Shown here: piece after piece, positions 18,117 to 27,281 of the stretch | How positions within the stretch are numbered: the stretch's first letter is position 1 | How the letters are laid out: every line of letters begins with the position of its first letter | From: JANWXD01 sp037446115 | GTDB taxonomy: Bacteria; Acidobacteriota; Terriglobia; Bryobacterales; Bryobacteraceae | Assembly: GCA_037446115.1 (NCBI GenBank) | Contig: JBBIJF010000037.1 | Coordinates: forward strand, 1-38,455 | DNA: 38,455 bases | Direction: 5' to 3' | Notes under the pieces: generated by a model | Databases searched by the model: none | What the model saw: only the letters and a program-made list of their open reading frames with translations | Told to the model about the DNA's origin: nothing | Program-made: the position numbers and the translations under genes

Positions 18117-19607
18117 ATGAACGTCCGATCGCAAATCTCCATGGTCTTCCACCTGGATAAGTGCATCGGGTGCCATACCTGCAGTATTGCCTGCAAGAAC
18201 ATCTGGACCGACCGCAAGGGCACGGAATACATGTGGTGGAACAACGTGGAGACCAAGCCCGGCACCGGTTATCCCACACTGTGGGAGGACCAGGAAAAAT
18301 ACAACGGGGGCTGGAAGGTTGAAGACGGCAGACTCCAGCTCCGTTCGACAAGCAAAGCCAGAACTGTTTTCAACATTTTCCACCATCCGCAAATGCCCAC
18401 GCTCGACGATTACTATGAGCCGTGGACTTACGATTATCAGGCTCTCTTTAATGCTCCGGAGGGCTCCGACCAGCCCACTGCCGTCCCGGTCTCCATGATT
18501 ACGGGAGAGCTGATCCAGATCGAATCGGGTCCGAACTGGGACGACGACCTCGGCGGCTCGCCCCTGTATGCGGAAAACGATCCCAACCTCAACGGTCTTA
18601 CCGAGGAGCAGCGCCGTCAGTTGTTCGCCATCGAGCGGCTGGTCTTTTTCTACTTTCCGCGGATCTGCAATCACTGCCTGAATCCTGCCTGTGTGGCGGC
18701 ATGCCCTTCCGGGGCGCTTTACAAACGGGGCGAGGACGGTATCGTCCTTCTCGACCAGAACCGGTGCCGGGCCTGGCGCGCCTGCATCGCGGCTTGCCCC
18801 TACAAAAAGGTTTTCTTCAACTGGTTTACCGGGAAGTCGGAGAAGTGCATCCTTTGTTTCCCGCGCGTCGAGACGGGCCAGGCGCCGGCATGCTTCCACT
18901 CCTGCGTCGGACGCATCCGCTACCTCGGTGTTCTTCTCTATGACGCCGAGCGGATCGAGGAAGCTGCCAAGAGCCCTGAAGAGGAATTGATCGAAGCGCA
19001 ACGCTCTCTGATACTGGACCCGTTTGACCCCGAGGTCATTGCCGCCGCCCGGGCCAACGGTGTGCATGATTCCGTCATCGAGGCGGCTCAGCGGTCGCCG
19101 GTCTACAAGTTCGTCAAACTATGGAAAATCGCTCTGCCGCCGCACATCGAGTACCGTACGCTTCCGATGCTGTTTTACGTGCCGCCCCTGGCGCCGGTGA
19201 TGGCCGTACGGCGGAACAGCGCGGTAACCCACGTCTGCGAAGACTTGTTCCACGACATTGACGAGGCGCGCGTCCCGATGAAGTTTCTGGCCAACCTGTT
19301 TGGTGCGGGCCATGAAGGGAAGGTGCGCTACGCGCTGCGCAAGCAAAAGGCGGTGCGCTGGTGGCGGCGCGCCGTGACCGTGGGCGATGTGGATCGGGAG
19401 ACAGCAGAACGCATGCTGCGCGAAGCCGATTCCTCGGTGCAGGAAGCCGAAGACATCTACCGACTGACATCTCTGTGCACTTTTGAGGAGCGCTTCGTGA
19501 TTCCGCCGGCGCACCGGGAAGAGGCCATCGAGATGCTGGCCGATCCTCTGGACTACAAGCAGAGCGCAGGCTTCGGATTCCTGTCCGGGCCGCGGAGGGG
19601 CATCTGA
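18117..19607 (+). CDS. narH: Respiratory nitrate reductase beta subunit
   Basis: 496-residue electron-transfer subunit carrying three [4Fe-4S] clusters and one [3Fe-4S] cluster between NarI and NarG. The first cysteine set is C16, C19, C22, C26 (CIGCHTCSIAC). The second starts at C184 (CNHCLNPACVAAC), the same position as in E. coli. The third contains the characteristic Trp in place of a Cys (CRAWRACIAACPYKK), giving the 3Fe cluster. The fourth is CILC...CFHSC. The family-typical domain after the clusters is complete. An AAAGGAG ribosome site precedes the ATG. Its TGA shares one base with the narJ ATG. Confidence 0.98.
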   Translation: MNVRSQISMVFHLDKCIGCHTCSIACKNIWTDRKGTEYMWWNNVETKPGTGYPTLWEDQEKYNGGWKVEDGRLQLRSTSKARTVFNIFHHPQMPTLDDYYEPWTYDYQALFNAPEGSDQPTAVPVSMITGELIQIESGPNWDDDLGGSPLYAENDPNLNGLTEEQRRQLFAIERLVFFYFPRICNHCLNPACVAACPSGALYKRGEDGIVLLDQNRCRAWRACIAACPYKKVFFNWFTGKSEKCILCFPRVETGQAPACFHSCVGRIRYLGVLLYDAERIEEAAKSPEEELIEAQRSLILDPFDPEVIAAARANGVHDSVIEAAQRSPVYKFVKLWKIALPPHIEYRTLPMLFYVPPLAPVMAVRRNSAVTHVCEDLFHDIDEARVPMKFLANLFGAGHEGKVRYALRKQKAVRWWRRAVTVGDVDRETAERMLREADSSVQEAEDIYRLTSLCTFEERFVIPPAHREEAIEMLADPLDYKQSAGFGFLSGPRRGI

Positions 19608-20161
19608 TGACGCGCGCGGACCTTTTCGACCAACTGGCCGCTGCGTTCGGCTATCCGCACGAGGATTACCTCGCGGTGCTGGAGCGCTGCCGGGCGGGGC
19701 TCGAACAGGCAGCTCCCCAAGCCGCCGCCGCCCTGAGTCGCTTCAAGGACGAGCTCCGTGCCTGCTCGCTGGAGGAAGTCCAGGAACTCTATGTCCGCAC
19801 CTTCGAGTTGAACCCGGTTTGCGCCCTTGAAATCGGCTGGCACCTGTTTGGGGAGAACTACGAGCGCGGGGAGTTTCTCGTGAAGCTGAGACAGGAGCTG
19901 CGGCGCTTCCAGATCCCCGAGTCCCGCGAGCTCCCGGATCACGTGACGCACCTGCTGCCGCTGCTCGGCCGACTGCCGGCGCCTGAGGCGGCGGCATTCG
20001 CGCGTGAGTTCCTTGTTCCGGTGCTCGGAAAGATCCAGGAGGCACTCGAGCGGGCCGCAAGCCCCTTCCGTTACTTGGCCGAAGCCGTCCGGCGCCTCTT
20101 GGCGGCCGGCGTGTCTGATTTCACCAGGGAGGCTGCTTATGACCACGTGGCAGTATCTTGA
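19607..20161 (+). CDS. narJ: Nitrate reductase assembly chaperone
   Basis: 184-residue TorD/NarJ-type chaperone that helps insert the molybdenum cofactor into NarG and holds apo-NarGH before membrane attachment. It is mostly helical, with the family features EVQELYVRTFELNPVCALEIGWHLFGE and LPDHVTHLLPLLGRL. It is not part of the final enzyme. It starts one base into the narH stop (TGATG), and its 3' end overlaps narI by 23 bases. The call is firm from the middle motif and operon position. Confidence 0.95.
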   Translation: MTRADLFDQLAAAFGYPHEDYLAVLERCRAGLEQAAPQAAAALSRFKDELRACSLEEVQELYVRTFELNPVCALEIGWHLFGENYERGEFLVKLRQELRRFQIPESRELPDHVTHLLPLLGRLPAPEAAAFAREFLVPVLGKIQEALERAASPFRYLAEAVRRLLAAGVSDFTREAAYDHVAVS

Positions 20162-20843
20162 CCTGATTCTGTTCGCCATCTTGCCCTACGTCGTTTTCTT
20201 CACGTTTTTTTTGGTCACAATTGAACGCTACAGAAGGAGAAGTTTCACTTATTCAAGCTTGTCCTCACAGTTTCTCGAGAACCAGCAGCACTTCTGGGCG
20301 CTGGTGCCGTTCCATTACGGCATCCTGGTTGTCCTGGGCGGTCACATCGTGGCGTTTCTTCTTCCGAACCAGATTCTGTGGTGGAACAGTCGTCCCTTGC
20401 GGTTGTATCTGCTCGAAATCACCGGACTCGTGTTCGCGCTGCTGGCGTTGGTCGGGCTGGTCGCCGCGATTGTGCGGCGCCTGACGGTGAGTAAGGTGCG
20501 GCGTGTGACGAGCGTGGGAGACTGGATCGTCTTCGCGCTTCTGCTGTTGCAGATCGCAAGCGGCATTGGCGTGGCGCTGGCCCATCCCTGGGGTTCGTCG
20601 TGGTTTGCCGCCGTGGCCACGCCCTACCTCTGGTCCCTGGTGAAGCTCAGCCCCGAGATCGGCTACGTGGCCGCCATGCCGCCGATGGTGAAATTCCACA
20701 TCGTGAACGCCTATCTGCTCATCGGCTTCTTCCCCTTTACCCGCCTGGTCCACGTGCTCGTTGTGCCCAATCCGTACTTATGGCGAAAGCCGCAGGTGGT
20801 GCGCTGGTACGGGAAATCGCCGGCCACCGGACCGGTTCGTTAG
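20139..20843 (+). CDS. narI: Respiratory nitrate reductase gamma subunit (cytochrome b)
   Basis: 234-residue membrane subunit with five predicted helices that oxidises quinol and passes electrons through two haems b to NarH. Haem ligands are conserved in spacing: His59 and His69 (FHYGILVVLGGH) match E. coli His56/His66, and the C-terminal pair in KFHIVNAYLL...RLVH is 18 apart, as His187/His205. The ATG at 20139 with GGGAGG just upstream is chosen over a longer frame inside narJ. A functional NarI means NarGHI alone could oxidise quinol, so ACIII and NarC would be an additional or alternative route. Confidence 0.96.
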   Translation: MTTWQYLDLILFAILPYVVFFTFFLVTIERYRRRSFTYSSLSSQFLENQQHFWALVPFHYGILVVLGGHIVAFLLPNQILWWNSRPLRLYLLEITGLVFALLALVGLVAAIVRRLTVSKVRRVTSVGDWIVFALLLLQIASGIGVALAHPWGSSWFAAVATPYLWSLVKLSPEIGYVAAMPPMVKFHIVNAYLLIGFFPFTRLVHVLVVPNPYLWRKPQVVRWYGKSPATGPVR

Positions 20844-20857
20844 GACGGGAGGCTCTC

Positions 20858-22186
20858 ATGGAGCGGATTCAAGGTACTCCGCGCCAGGCCCTGACCGCTG
20901 CGACGCTCGGTTTCTTTGCCGGCTTCGCGGCGGTGGCCCTGTTCGGTCCCACGGCGCGCCGCTTTCAGGAAGTCATGCAGTTAAGCCCGCTGGCCGTGGG
21001 CTTCCTGGTCGCGATGCCATCGCTGTCCGGTTCGTTGCTCCGCATCCCGTTTTCCGCCTGGGTTGACACAACCGGGGGCCGCAAGCCTTTTCTAACCCTG
21101 CTCGTGCTTTCGGTGGTCGGTATGGCGGGGCTGACCGGCGTGGTCTATTGGCTCTACCCCGACCAATTGACTCCGTCCATCTATCCCTTGCTCTTGATGC
21201 TCGGTATCCTGTGCGGGTGCGGTATCGCCACTTTTAGCGTAGGAATCAGTCAGGTGGCCTACTGGTTTCCGCAGCGCCGGCAGGGGCGTGCCTTGGCCAT
21301 TTTCGCCGGCGTCGGCAACCTCGCTCCCGGTATTTTCTCGTTCCTCCTGCCGGTGGCGCTCTCGTCTCTTGGACTGGCAGGATCTTACCTTGTCTGGCTG
21401 TTGTTTCTCATAGCCGGAACCGTCCTCTACGCCTTGCTGGGGCGCAACGCCTGGTACTTCCAGTTTCTCGGTCACGGCTTGAGTGCGGAGGCGGCGCGGG
21501 CCGAAGCGCTGCGCCTCGGCCAGGAACTCTTTCCCACAGGAAGTCTTAGCGCGAGCCTCCGCATCTCCGCTAGGGTGTGGCGCACTTGGGCGCTCGTGAT
21601 AGTCTACTTCACAACATTCGGCGGATTCATCGGACTGACGGCGTGGTTGCCCACCTATTGGCAGTCCTTCTTCGGCGTCAGCGTCGTCGTGGCAGGAGGC
21701 CTGACTGCCCTCTACTCCGTCCTGACCTCCCTCATCCGCATCGCCGGGGGCGTCCTATCCGACCACTTGCGGGAAGGCGGTGAGAACACGGCGGTCCTCG
21801 CGCTGCTCATCATGCTTGCAGGCGCCTTGGTCATGACGACGTCTCACCAGTTCGAGTTGTCGGTCCCCGGAGAAATCCTGCTCGCTGTCGGTATGGGCAT
21901 CACCAATGCCGCCGTCTTCAAAATGGTGCCCAAAGAAGTGCCGCAGGCGGTTGGGGGCGCAGCGGGATGGGTGGGCGGACTTGGGGCCTTCGGCGGATTC
22001 GTCATCCCCCCTGTGATGGGCTTCGCCGTACGGGATCTGGGCCAGTCCGGTTACGCCATCGGTTACGTCGTCTTCATCTTCCTGGCGCTTCTGTCGCTGG
22101 CGGCGGTCTGGGTTCTCAAATACGCAGAACGGGCCCCGCAGATCGAAGTTCAGCCGGCGGTTCGGGAGGAAGCAGGCCGTGGCTAG
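20858..22186 (+). CDS. narK: Nitrate/nitrite transporter, NarK family (MFS)
   Basis: 442-residue major facilitator protein with about 12 membrane helices. NarK-type signatures are visible: LSGSLLRIPFSAWVDTTGGR near the N-terminus, FSVGISQVAYWFPQRRQGRAL, and the second-half nitrate signature region around MGITNAAVFKMVPKEVPQAVGG followed by GWVGGLGAFGGF. It probably imports nitrate and/or exports nitrite; symport or antiport cannot be assigned here. Only one copy is present and it is not a NarK1-NarK2 fusion. The ATG at 20858 has GGGAGG upstream. Its last eight bases overlap the actA start, joining the nar and act blocks in one transcript. Confidence 0.93.
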   Translation: MERIQGTPRQALTAATLGFFAGFAAVALFGPTARRFQEVMQLSPLAVGFLVAMPSLSGSLLRIPFSAWVDTTGGRKPFLTLLVLSVVGMAGLTGVVYWLYPDQLTPSIYPLLLMLGILCGCGIATFSVGISQVAYWFPQRRQGRALAIFAGVGNLAPGIFSFLLPVALSSLGLAGSYLVWLLFLIAGTVLYALLGRNAWYFQFLGHGLSAEAARAEALRLGQELFPTGSLSASLRISARVWRTWALVIVYFTTFGGFIGLTAWLPTYWQSFFGVSVVVAGGLTALYSVLTSLIRIAGGVLSDHLREGGENTAVLALLIMLAGALVMTTSHQFELSVPGEILLAVGMGITNAAVFKMVPKEVPQAVGGAAGWVGGLGAFGGFVIPPVMGFAVRDLGQSGYAIGYVVFIFLALLSLAAVWVLKYAERAPQIEVQPAVREEAGRG

Positions 22187-22832
22187 CCGTTTGACCGCCA
22201 TCGTTCTGGCGCTGGCTTCAGCTTACAGTCTGCTGTTGCTGCGGCCCAAGATAGGCTCTTTCCGGCTACCGGGAAACCAGCAGGGCTATGAACCGGTGCA
22301 GCCGATCGCTTACTCGCACCGTTTGCATGCCGGAGAGTTGCAGATTCCTTGCTTGTATTGCCACTTTAGCGCCGAAAGGAGCCGGCACGCCGGGATCCCG
22401 GCCGCCAGCATATGCATGAACTGCCACCGCTTCGTTACTGCGCCGCTCGGTGCGTTGCGCGCGGAGGACGCATTGGCGTCCAAAGAAAAACGAGCGCCTC
22501 GCCTGATTGTCTCACCGGAACTGCAGAAGTTATATGACGCGCTTGCGCTCAACGAGAAACGCGAGCCTGATCCGTCGCGCAGGCCGCGGCCGATTGCCTG
22601 GGTCCGGGTCTACCGGCTGCCCGACTTCGTGTACTTCGACCATCGGGCTCACGTTAACGCCGGAGTGGCCTGCCAGCAATGTCATGGACCTGTGGAAACC
22701 ATGGAGCGCGTGCGGCAGGTGTCGGACCTGAGCATGGGTTGGTGCGTGAACTGCCACCGTCAAGCAAACCAGACGGGCGTCAACGGCAGGCAGGTGCACG
22801 CCTCCACGGACTGCGCCGCCTGCCACTTCTGA
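22179..22832 (+). CDS. actA: Alternative complex III subunit ActA, pentahaem cytochrome c
   Basis: 217-residue periplasmic cytochrome with five CxxCH haem sites: C58LYCH, C79MNCH, C165QQCH, C189VNCH and C212AACH, the last almost at the C-terminus. One N-terminal hydrophobic helix (about 5-21) serves as anchor. Five haems, this spacing and the genes that follow identify ActA of alternative complex III, where its haems form the electron exit route. The GTG start at 22179 has GGAGGAA upstream and lies inside the narK end, so it depends on the nar transcript. Confidence is high because all six act genes are present in the canonical order. Confidence 0.93.
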   Translation: MASRLTAIVLALASAYSLLLLRPKIGSFRLPGNQQGYEPVQPIAYSHRLHAGELQIPCLYCHFSAERSRHAGIPAASICMNCHRFVTAPLGALRAEDALASKEKRAPRLIVSPELQKLYDALALNEKREPDPSRRPRPIAWVRVYRLPDFVYFDHRAHVNAGVACQQCHGPVETMERVRQVSDLSMGWCVNCHRQANQTGVNGRQVHASTDCAACHF

Positions 22833-22843
22833 GGGAAGGCATC

Positions 22844-25800
22844 ATGAGGGCCGACGAACCCAAGAGATATTGGAAAAGCCTGGCGGAACGGGAGGGCGGA
22901 GCCGCGTACTCAGAGCGAGCCGCCGCCGAGTTTGACGAAACGCCGTTCGCCGCCGGTCCGCTGGGCAGTCGCCGGAGTTTCCTGCAGGCGGCAGGCTTCA
23001 GTTTTGCAGGAGCTTTGCTGGCGGGTTGCCGCCGTGCTCCCGTCGAGAAGGCTGCCCCATGGCTGGAGCAGCCCGAGGAGATCATCGCAGGCCGGTCTTA
23101 CTACTACACCTCCACCTGCGGCGCCTGTCCGGCCGGATGCGGCCTCTTGGTCAAGACTCGCGACGGCCGCCCCATCAAACTGGAGGGCAACCCGGACCAC
23201 CCGCTGTCGCGCGGAGGCCTGTGCGCTGTGGGACAGGCCTCGATCCTGGGCCTCTATGACAGCCTTCGCCCGAAGCAGCCGCTCCTGCGGGGCAGGGCGG
23301 TCTCCTGGCAGGAGGCGGACCGCGAGGTTCTCAAGGCGCTGGCCGAGGCGCGCCGCAGCGGCGGTGCGGTGCGGTACCTCAGTGGGACCCTCACCAGCCC
23401 TTCGCGCCTTCGTATGATCCGCCAGCTCCTGTCCGGCCTTCCCGATGGCCGGCACGTCACTTACGACACGTTGCCCGCGGCCGCCGTGCTCGATGCTCAT
23501 GAGCGCACTCATGGCGTGCGCGCGCTCCCTCATTATCGTTTCGACCGCGCAAACGTCGTCGCCAGCTTCGATGCCGACTTTCTGGGGACGTGGTTGTCGC
23601 CGGTGGAATTCACCGCCGGCTACAGCCAGCTGCGCAAGCCCCTCGAGCAGAGCCCGCAGATGTCCTATCACGTCCAGTTCGAGGCACGCCTGTCTCTGAC
23701 CGGAAGCAAAGCCGACCGCCGCATCCGGATCGCTCCCGAGGAATTGCCCTGGTACTTGGCGCAACTCTGCGCGCGGCTGGAGGTCAAAGCGCAGCGCTCT
23801 TCCGGGGCCAGGCTCGAGTCTTTGCCGATACTCGACGACGTCGCGGAACGGCTCTGGCAGGCTCGCGGCCGGAGCCTGGTGGTTTGCGGCGCCGAACACT
23901 TGGACGCCCAGCTGCTTGCCAACTACGCCAACGAATTGCTTGGTAATTACGGGACAACATTGGATCTCCGCCGCCCCTCCCTACAGCGCCAGGCTCGTCC
24001 CGGCGACTTCGCGGAACTTCTGGACGAGATCGCGACCGGCCGGATTGCGGTGCTGTTCCTGGACGGAGTCAACCCCGTCTATGATCTGCCCGATGGCGAG
24101 CAACTGGCTCGCCGGCTGCGCAAACTCCCCCTCGTTGTCTCCCTCGCTGAGCGTCTCGACGAATCCGCCGAAGCAGCCGCAGTGGTTTGTCCGGATCAGC
24201 ACTATCTGGAATGCTGGGGCGACGCCGAGCCCGTCCGGGGCCTTTTCGGAGTACAGCAGCCGTTAATTCCGCCTTTGCGCGGGCGCGCCGCCCTCGAAAG
24301 CCTGGCGATCTGGGCGGGCGCACCGAAATCCGCCGCCGACATCGTACGCGAAACCTGGGAGCGCGAGATCTTTCCCCGCTGCAAAGCCAAGGAGGAGTCT
24401 TTCGAACGTTTCTGGGAACGAGTGTTGCATGAAGGATGGGTGGAGGCGGAGATCGAGCACCCCGGTTCCGCCTTCAATCCCGCGCCCGCGCAAGCCGCGC
24501 TGCACCGTGTGACAAAAACCGCTGCCGCCGGCCTGACTCTCGTCGCCTACCCCAAGATCGCCTTGCTGGACGGACGCCATGCGTACAACCCGTGGCTCCA
24601 GGAGTTGCCGGACCCCATCACGAAGGCCACGTGGGACAACTATGCCTGTCTGGCGCCGGCTACCGCGCGCAAGCTGGGCCTCACGGACGGGGACGTGGTG
24701 CGCCTCGAAGCCGGCCCGGAACGCGCGGTCGAGCTGCCGGTGCTCGTGCAACCCGGGCAGCACGACAACGTCGTCGCTGTCGCTCTGGGCTACGGAGGGC
24801 ATCTTACGCGCCGGTTTGCGAACCTGGGCCCACGCTGGCTCGGCTGGCGGCCTTCCGTAAACGCCGGCGGCTGCGTGGGAGAGAACATTGCACCCCTGCT
24901 CGAGCGCGATGGGGGTAGCCTACGTTGGACCCGCAGCGGCGTCCGCCTTGTGCCCACCGGCAAGCGGCACGCGCTTGCCGTGACCCAGGATCATCACACG
25001 TTGACGGTCCCCCCACGGCTGGCAGCCGCCGACCGAGGCAGGCGTCCGATTATCGAAGAGACCACACTCGAGGCGTTCCGGAAGGATCCGCGCGCCGGGG
25101 CCCAAGGGCACCCGCCCCCCGCGGAAGACCTCTGGCCTCGGGATCACACGTTTCCGGGCCACCGCTGGATGATGGTCGTGGATTTGACTGCCTGCACGGG
25201 CTGCTCCGCTTGTGTGATCGCCTGCCAGGTGGAGAACAACGTCCCGGCCGTGGGCAAGGATGAGGTGCGGCGTAAACGCGAAATGCACTGGATCCGAATT
25301 GACCGGTACTACTCAGGCCCTCTCGGCGACGTAGACGTGGCCTTCCAGCCCATGATGTGCCAGCACTGCGAACATGCGCCTTGTGAAACCGTCTGCCCCG
25401 TGCTGGCCACGGTCCACAGCAGCGAAGGGCTCAACCAGCAGATCTACAATCGCTGCATCGGCACGCGGTATTGCGAGAACAACTGCCCCTACAAAGTGCG
25501 GCGCTTCAACTGGTTTGATTACGCTCGCGACGACCGTTTGGCAAACATGGTGCTGAACCCCGACGTCACGGTGCGTTCGCGGGGCGTCATGGAGAAGTGC
25601 ACGTTCTGCGTGCAGCGGATCCAGGAAGCCCGTCTGGAAGCCAGGCGCCGGGGCGAGCCTTTGCGGGACGGCGAGGTGCAGACGGCGTGTCAGCAATCGT
25701 GTCCTGCTCAGGCGATCGTCTTCGGCGACGCCAACGATCCAGCGAGCAAAGTCTCGCAACTGCTCAAGAGCGGACGCGCTTACCGCGTGCTTGAAGAAAT

Positions 25801-25879
25801 CAACGTCAGGCCGTCCGTAACCTATCTCCGGCTGGTGCGCAATCGGCGGGAGGCGGAAGAGGAGGAGCGCCATGGCTGA
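22844..25879 (+). CDS. actB: Alternative complex III subunit ActB, iron-sulfur protein
   Basis: 1011-residue two-part protein. The N-terminus has a twin-arginine motif SRRSFLQ (42-48) and hydrophobic stretch ending LAGC (Cys62), so it is exported folded. Residues about 85-700 form a molybdopterin-oxidoreductase-like domain that in known ACIII holds no molybdenum; here it keeps C92-x2-C95-x3-C99-x27-C127. From Cys784 a ferredoxin-like domain carries four cysteine groups (CTGCSACVIAC; CQHCEHAPCETVC; CIGTRYCENNC; CTFCVQ...CQQSC), for three [4Fe-4S] and one [3Fe-4S] cluster in the family. It accepts electrons from the quinol site of ActC. The ATG at 22844 has GAGGGAAGG upstream; the end overlaps actC. 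Confidence 0.95.
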   Translation: MRADEPKRYWKSLAEREGGAAYSERAAAEFDETPFAAGPLGSRRSFLQAAGFSFAGALLAGCRRAPVEKAAPWLEQPEEIIAGRSYYYTSTCGACPAGCGLLVKTRDGRPIKLEGNPDHPLSRGGLCAVGQASILGLYDSLRPKQPLLRGRAVSWQEADREVLKALAEARRSGGAVRYLSGTLTSPSRLRMIRQLLSGLPDGRHVTYDTLPAAAVLDAHERTHGVRALPHYRFDRANVVASFDADFLGTWLSPVEFTAGYSQLRKPLEQSPQMSYHVQFEARLSLTGSKADRRIRIAPEELPWYLAQLCARLEVKAQRSSGARLESLPILDDVAERLWQARGRSLVVCGAEHLDAQLLANYANELLGNYGTTLDLRRPSLQRQARPGDFAELLDEIATGRIAVLFLDGVNPVYDLPDGEQLARRLRKLPLVVSLAERLDESAEAAAVVCPDQHYLECWGDAEPVRGLFGVQQPLIPPLRGRAALESLAIWAGAPKSAADIVRETWEREIFPRCKAKEESFERFWERVLHEGWVEAEIEHPGSAFNPAPAQAALHRVTKTAAAGLTLVAYPKIALLDGRHAYNPWLQELPDPITKATWDNYACLAPATARKLGLTDGDVVRLEAGPERAVELPVLVQPGQHDNVVAVALGYGGHLTRRFANLGPRWLGWRPSVNAGGCVGENIAPLLERDGGSLRWTRSGVRLVPTGKRHALAVTQDHHTLTVPPRLAAADRGRRPIIEETTLEAFRKDPRAGAQGHPPPAEDLWPRDHTFPGHRWMMVVDLTACTGCSACVIACQVENNVPAVGKDEVRRKREMHWIRIDRYYSGPLGDVDVAFQPMMCQHCEHAPCETVCPVLATVHSSEGLNQQIYNRCIGTRYCENNCPYKVRRFNWFDYARDDRLANMVLNPDVTVRSRGVMEKCTFCVQRIQEARLEARRRGEPLRDGEVQTACQQSCPAQAIVFGDANDPASKVSQLLKSGRAYRVLEEINVRPSVTYLRLVRNRREAEEEERHG

Positions 25880-27281
25880 GCCGGTTCTGCTTGCGCCCGA
25901 GCCTCTTATTGCCGGTGGCAAGCGCCCCGGTCAGGTGACGTCGGAGATCCTGGCCACTACCGAACGCCGGGCTTCTCCGCTGTGGTGGGCGGGCTTCCTC
26001 GTCGCCTTCGGCGCGCTGGCCGCAGGCATCGCCGCGGTGGCGTACCTGTTCTCGACCGGTGTCGGCACTTGGGGGCTGAATAATACGGTGGGCTGGGCTT
26101 TCGACATCACCAATTTCGTGTTCTGGATCGGCATCGGCCATGCCGGCACACTGATCTCGGCAATACTGTACCTGTTCCGCCAACGCTGGCGCACTTCCGT
26201 GAACCGCTCCGCCGAAGCGATGACCATCTTTGCCGTCATTTGTGCCGGTATTTTTCCCGTGATCCACCTCGGCCGTCCCTGGCTCGCTTACTGGATTTTC
26301 CCTTATCCCAACACTCGCGGTCCTCTGTGGATCAATTTCCGCTCGCCGCTCGCCTGGGATGCTTTTGCCATTACGACCTACTTCTTGATCTCGCTGACCT
26401 TCTGGTACCTGGGGATGATCCCGGACCTGGCCACCTTGCGCGATCACACTCCCTCCCGGTTCCGCCGCAGGCTCTACGCGTTTTTCAGTCTGGGATGGGA
26501 TGGCTCCTTCCGCACCTGGCTCCGCTATGAGACGGTCTACATGTTGCTGGCAGGTTTGGCCACTCCTCTGGTGGTCTCCGTGCACACGATCGTGAGCTGG
26601 GACTTCGCCACCTCGGTCATCCCCGGCTGGCACACCACCATCTTTCCGCCTTATTTTGTGGCGGGCGCGATCTTTTCGGGCATGGCAATGGTGCTGACGC
26701 TAGTAATCGTAGCTCGCAAAGTGATGCGGCTCGAGGACTACATCACAGCGCGGCACATCGACGCAATGTGCAAGTTCCTGCTCCTGACGAGCGGAATTGT
26801 CGGACTGGCCTATGCCACAGAGTTCCTAACGGCCTTTTACTCAGAGAACCGCTACGAGCAATTCGTATTTCTGAATCGGGCCCTCGGACCTTATGCGTGG
26901 GGGTACTGGATCATGGTCGTGGCGAACGTGCTGATTCCCCAATTGCTGTGGTTCCGCCGCCTGAGGCGCAACGCGGCTGCGGTCTTCGCGATCTCGATTC
27001 TGATCAACGTAGGGATGTGGTTCGAACGATTCATCATCATTGTGACTTCTCTGCACCGCGACTATCTCCCCGCAAATTGGACGATGTACCGGCCCACGCT
27101 GATCGAAGTGGGCACCCTCGTGGGGAGCTTTGGGCTATTCTTCACCTGCTTCCTGTTGTTTTGCCGGTTCCTGCCCGTGATTTCCATGAGTGAAGTTAAG
27201 GGCGCCATCCAGTTCGGCCGGACCCGGCCCGGAGCCCCTGCCCCGGAGGAGTCGCCACTGCCTGCGGAGGTGCATCCATGA
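25872..27281 (+). CDS. actC: Alternative complex III subunit ActC, NrfD/PsrC-like quinol subunit
   Basis: 469-residue membrane protein with about ten helices, NrfD/PsrC family. In ACIII it holds the quinol-oxidation site next to ActB and is proposed to take part in proton movement. Recognisable segments are DITNFVFWIGIGHAGTLISAIL, AVICAGIFPVIHLGRPW and VSVHTIVSWDFATSVIPGWHTTIFPPYFVAGAI, all typical of ActC. The cytoplasmic tail is Pro-rich. The first eight bases overlap actB and the last four overlap actD. Length is normal. Confidence 0.95.
   Translation: MAEPVLLAPEPLIAGGKRPGQVTSEILATTERRASPLWWAGFLVAFGALAAGIAAVAYLFSTGVGTWGLNNTVGWAFDITNFVFWIGIGHAGTLISAILYLFRQRWRTSVNRSAEAMTIFAVICAGIFPVIHLGRPWLAYWIFPYPNTRGPLWINFRSPLAWDAFAITTYFLISLTFWYLGMIPDLATLRDHTPSRFRRRLYAFFSLGWDGSFRTWLRYETVYMLLAGLATPLVVSVHTIVSWDFATSVIPGWHTTIFPPYFVAGAIFSGMAMVLTLVIVARKVMRLEDYITARHIDAMCKFLLLTSGIVGLAYATEFLTAFYSENRYEQFVFLNRALGPYAWGYWIMVVANVLIPQLLWFRRLRRNAAAVFAISILINVGMWFERFIIIVTSLHRDYLPANWTMYRPTLIEVGTLVGSFGLFFTCFLLFCRFLPVISMSEVKGAIQFGRTRPGAPAPEESPLPAEVHP

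Noticed and set aside
14459..19607. NarGH as a nitrite oxidoreductase (Nxr)
   Set aside because: The subunits match the cytoplasmic NarGHJI set with NarI haem ligands and chaperone in E. coli order, and NarG has no export signal. Reverse activity cannot be excluded, but nothing in sequence favours it.
22844..25879. ActB as a catalytic molybdopterin oxidoreductase (e.g. a second reductase beside Nar)
   Set aside because: The gene sits between a pentahaem cytochrome and an NrfD protein in exact actABCDEF order, and the fused ferredoxin-like half is diagnostic of ActB, whose first half lacks molybdenum in studied complexes.
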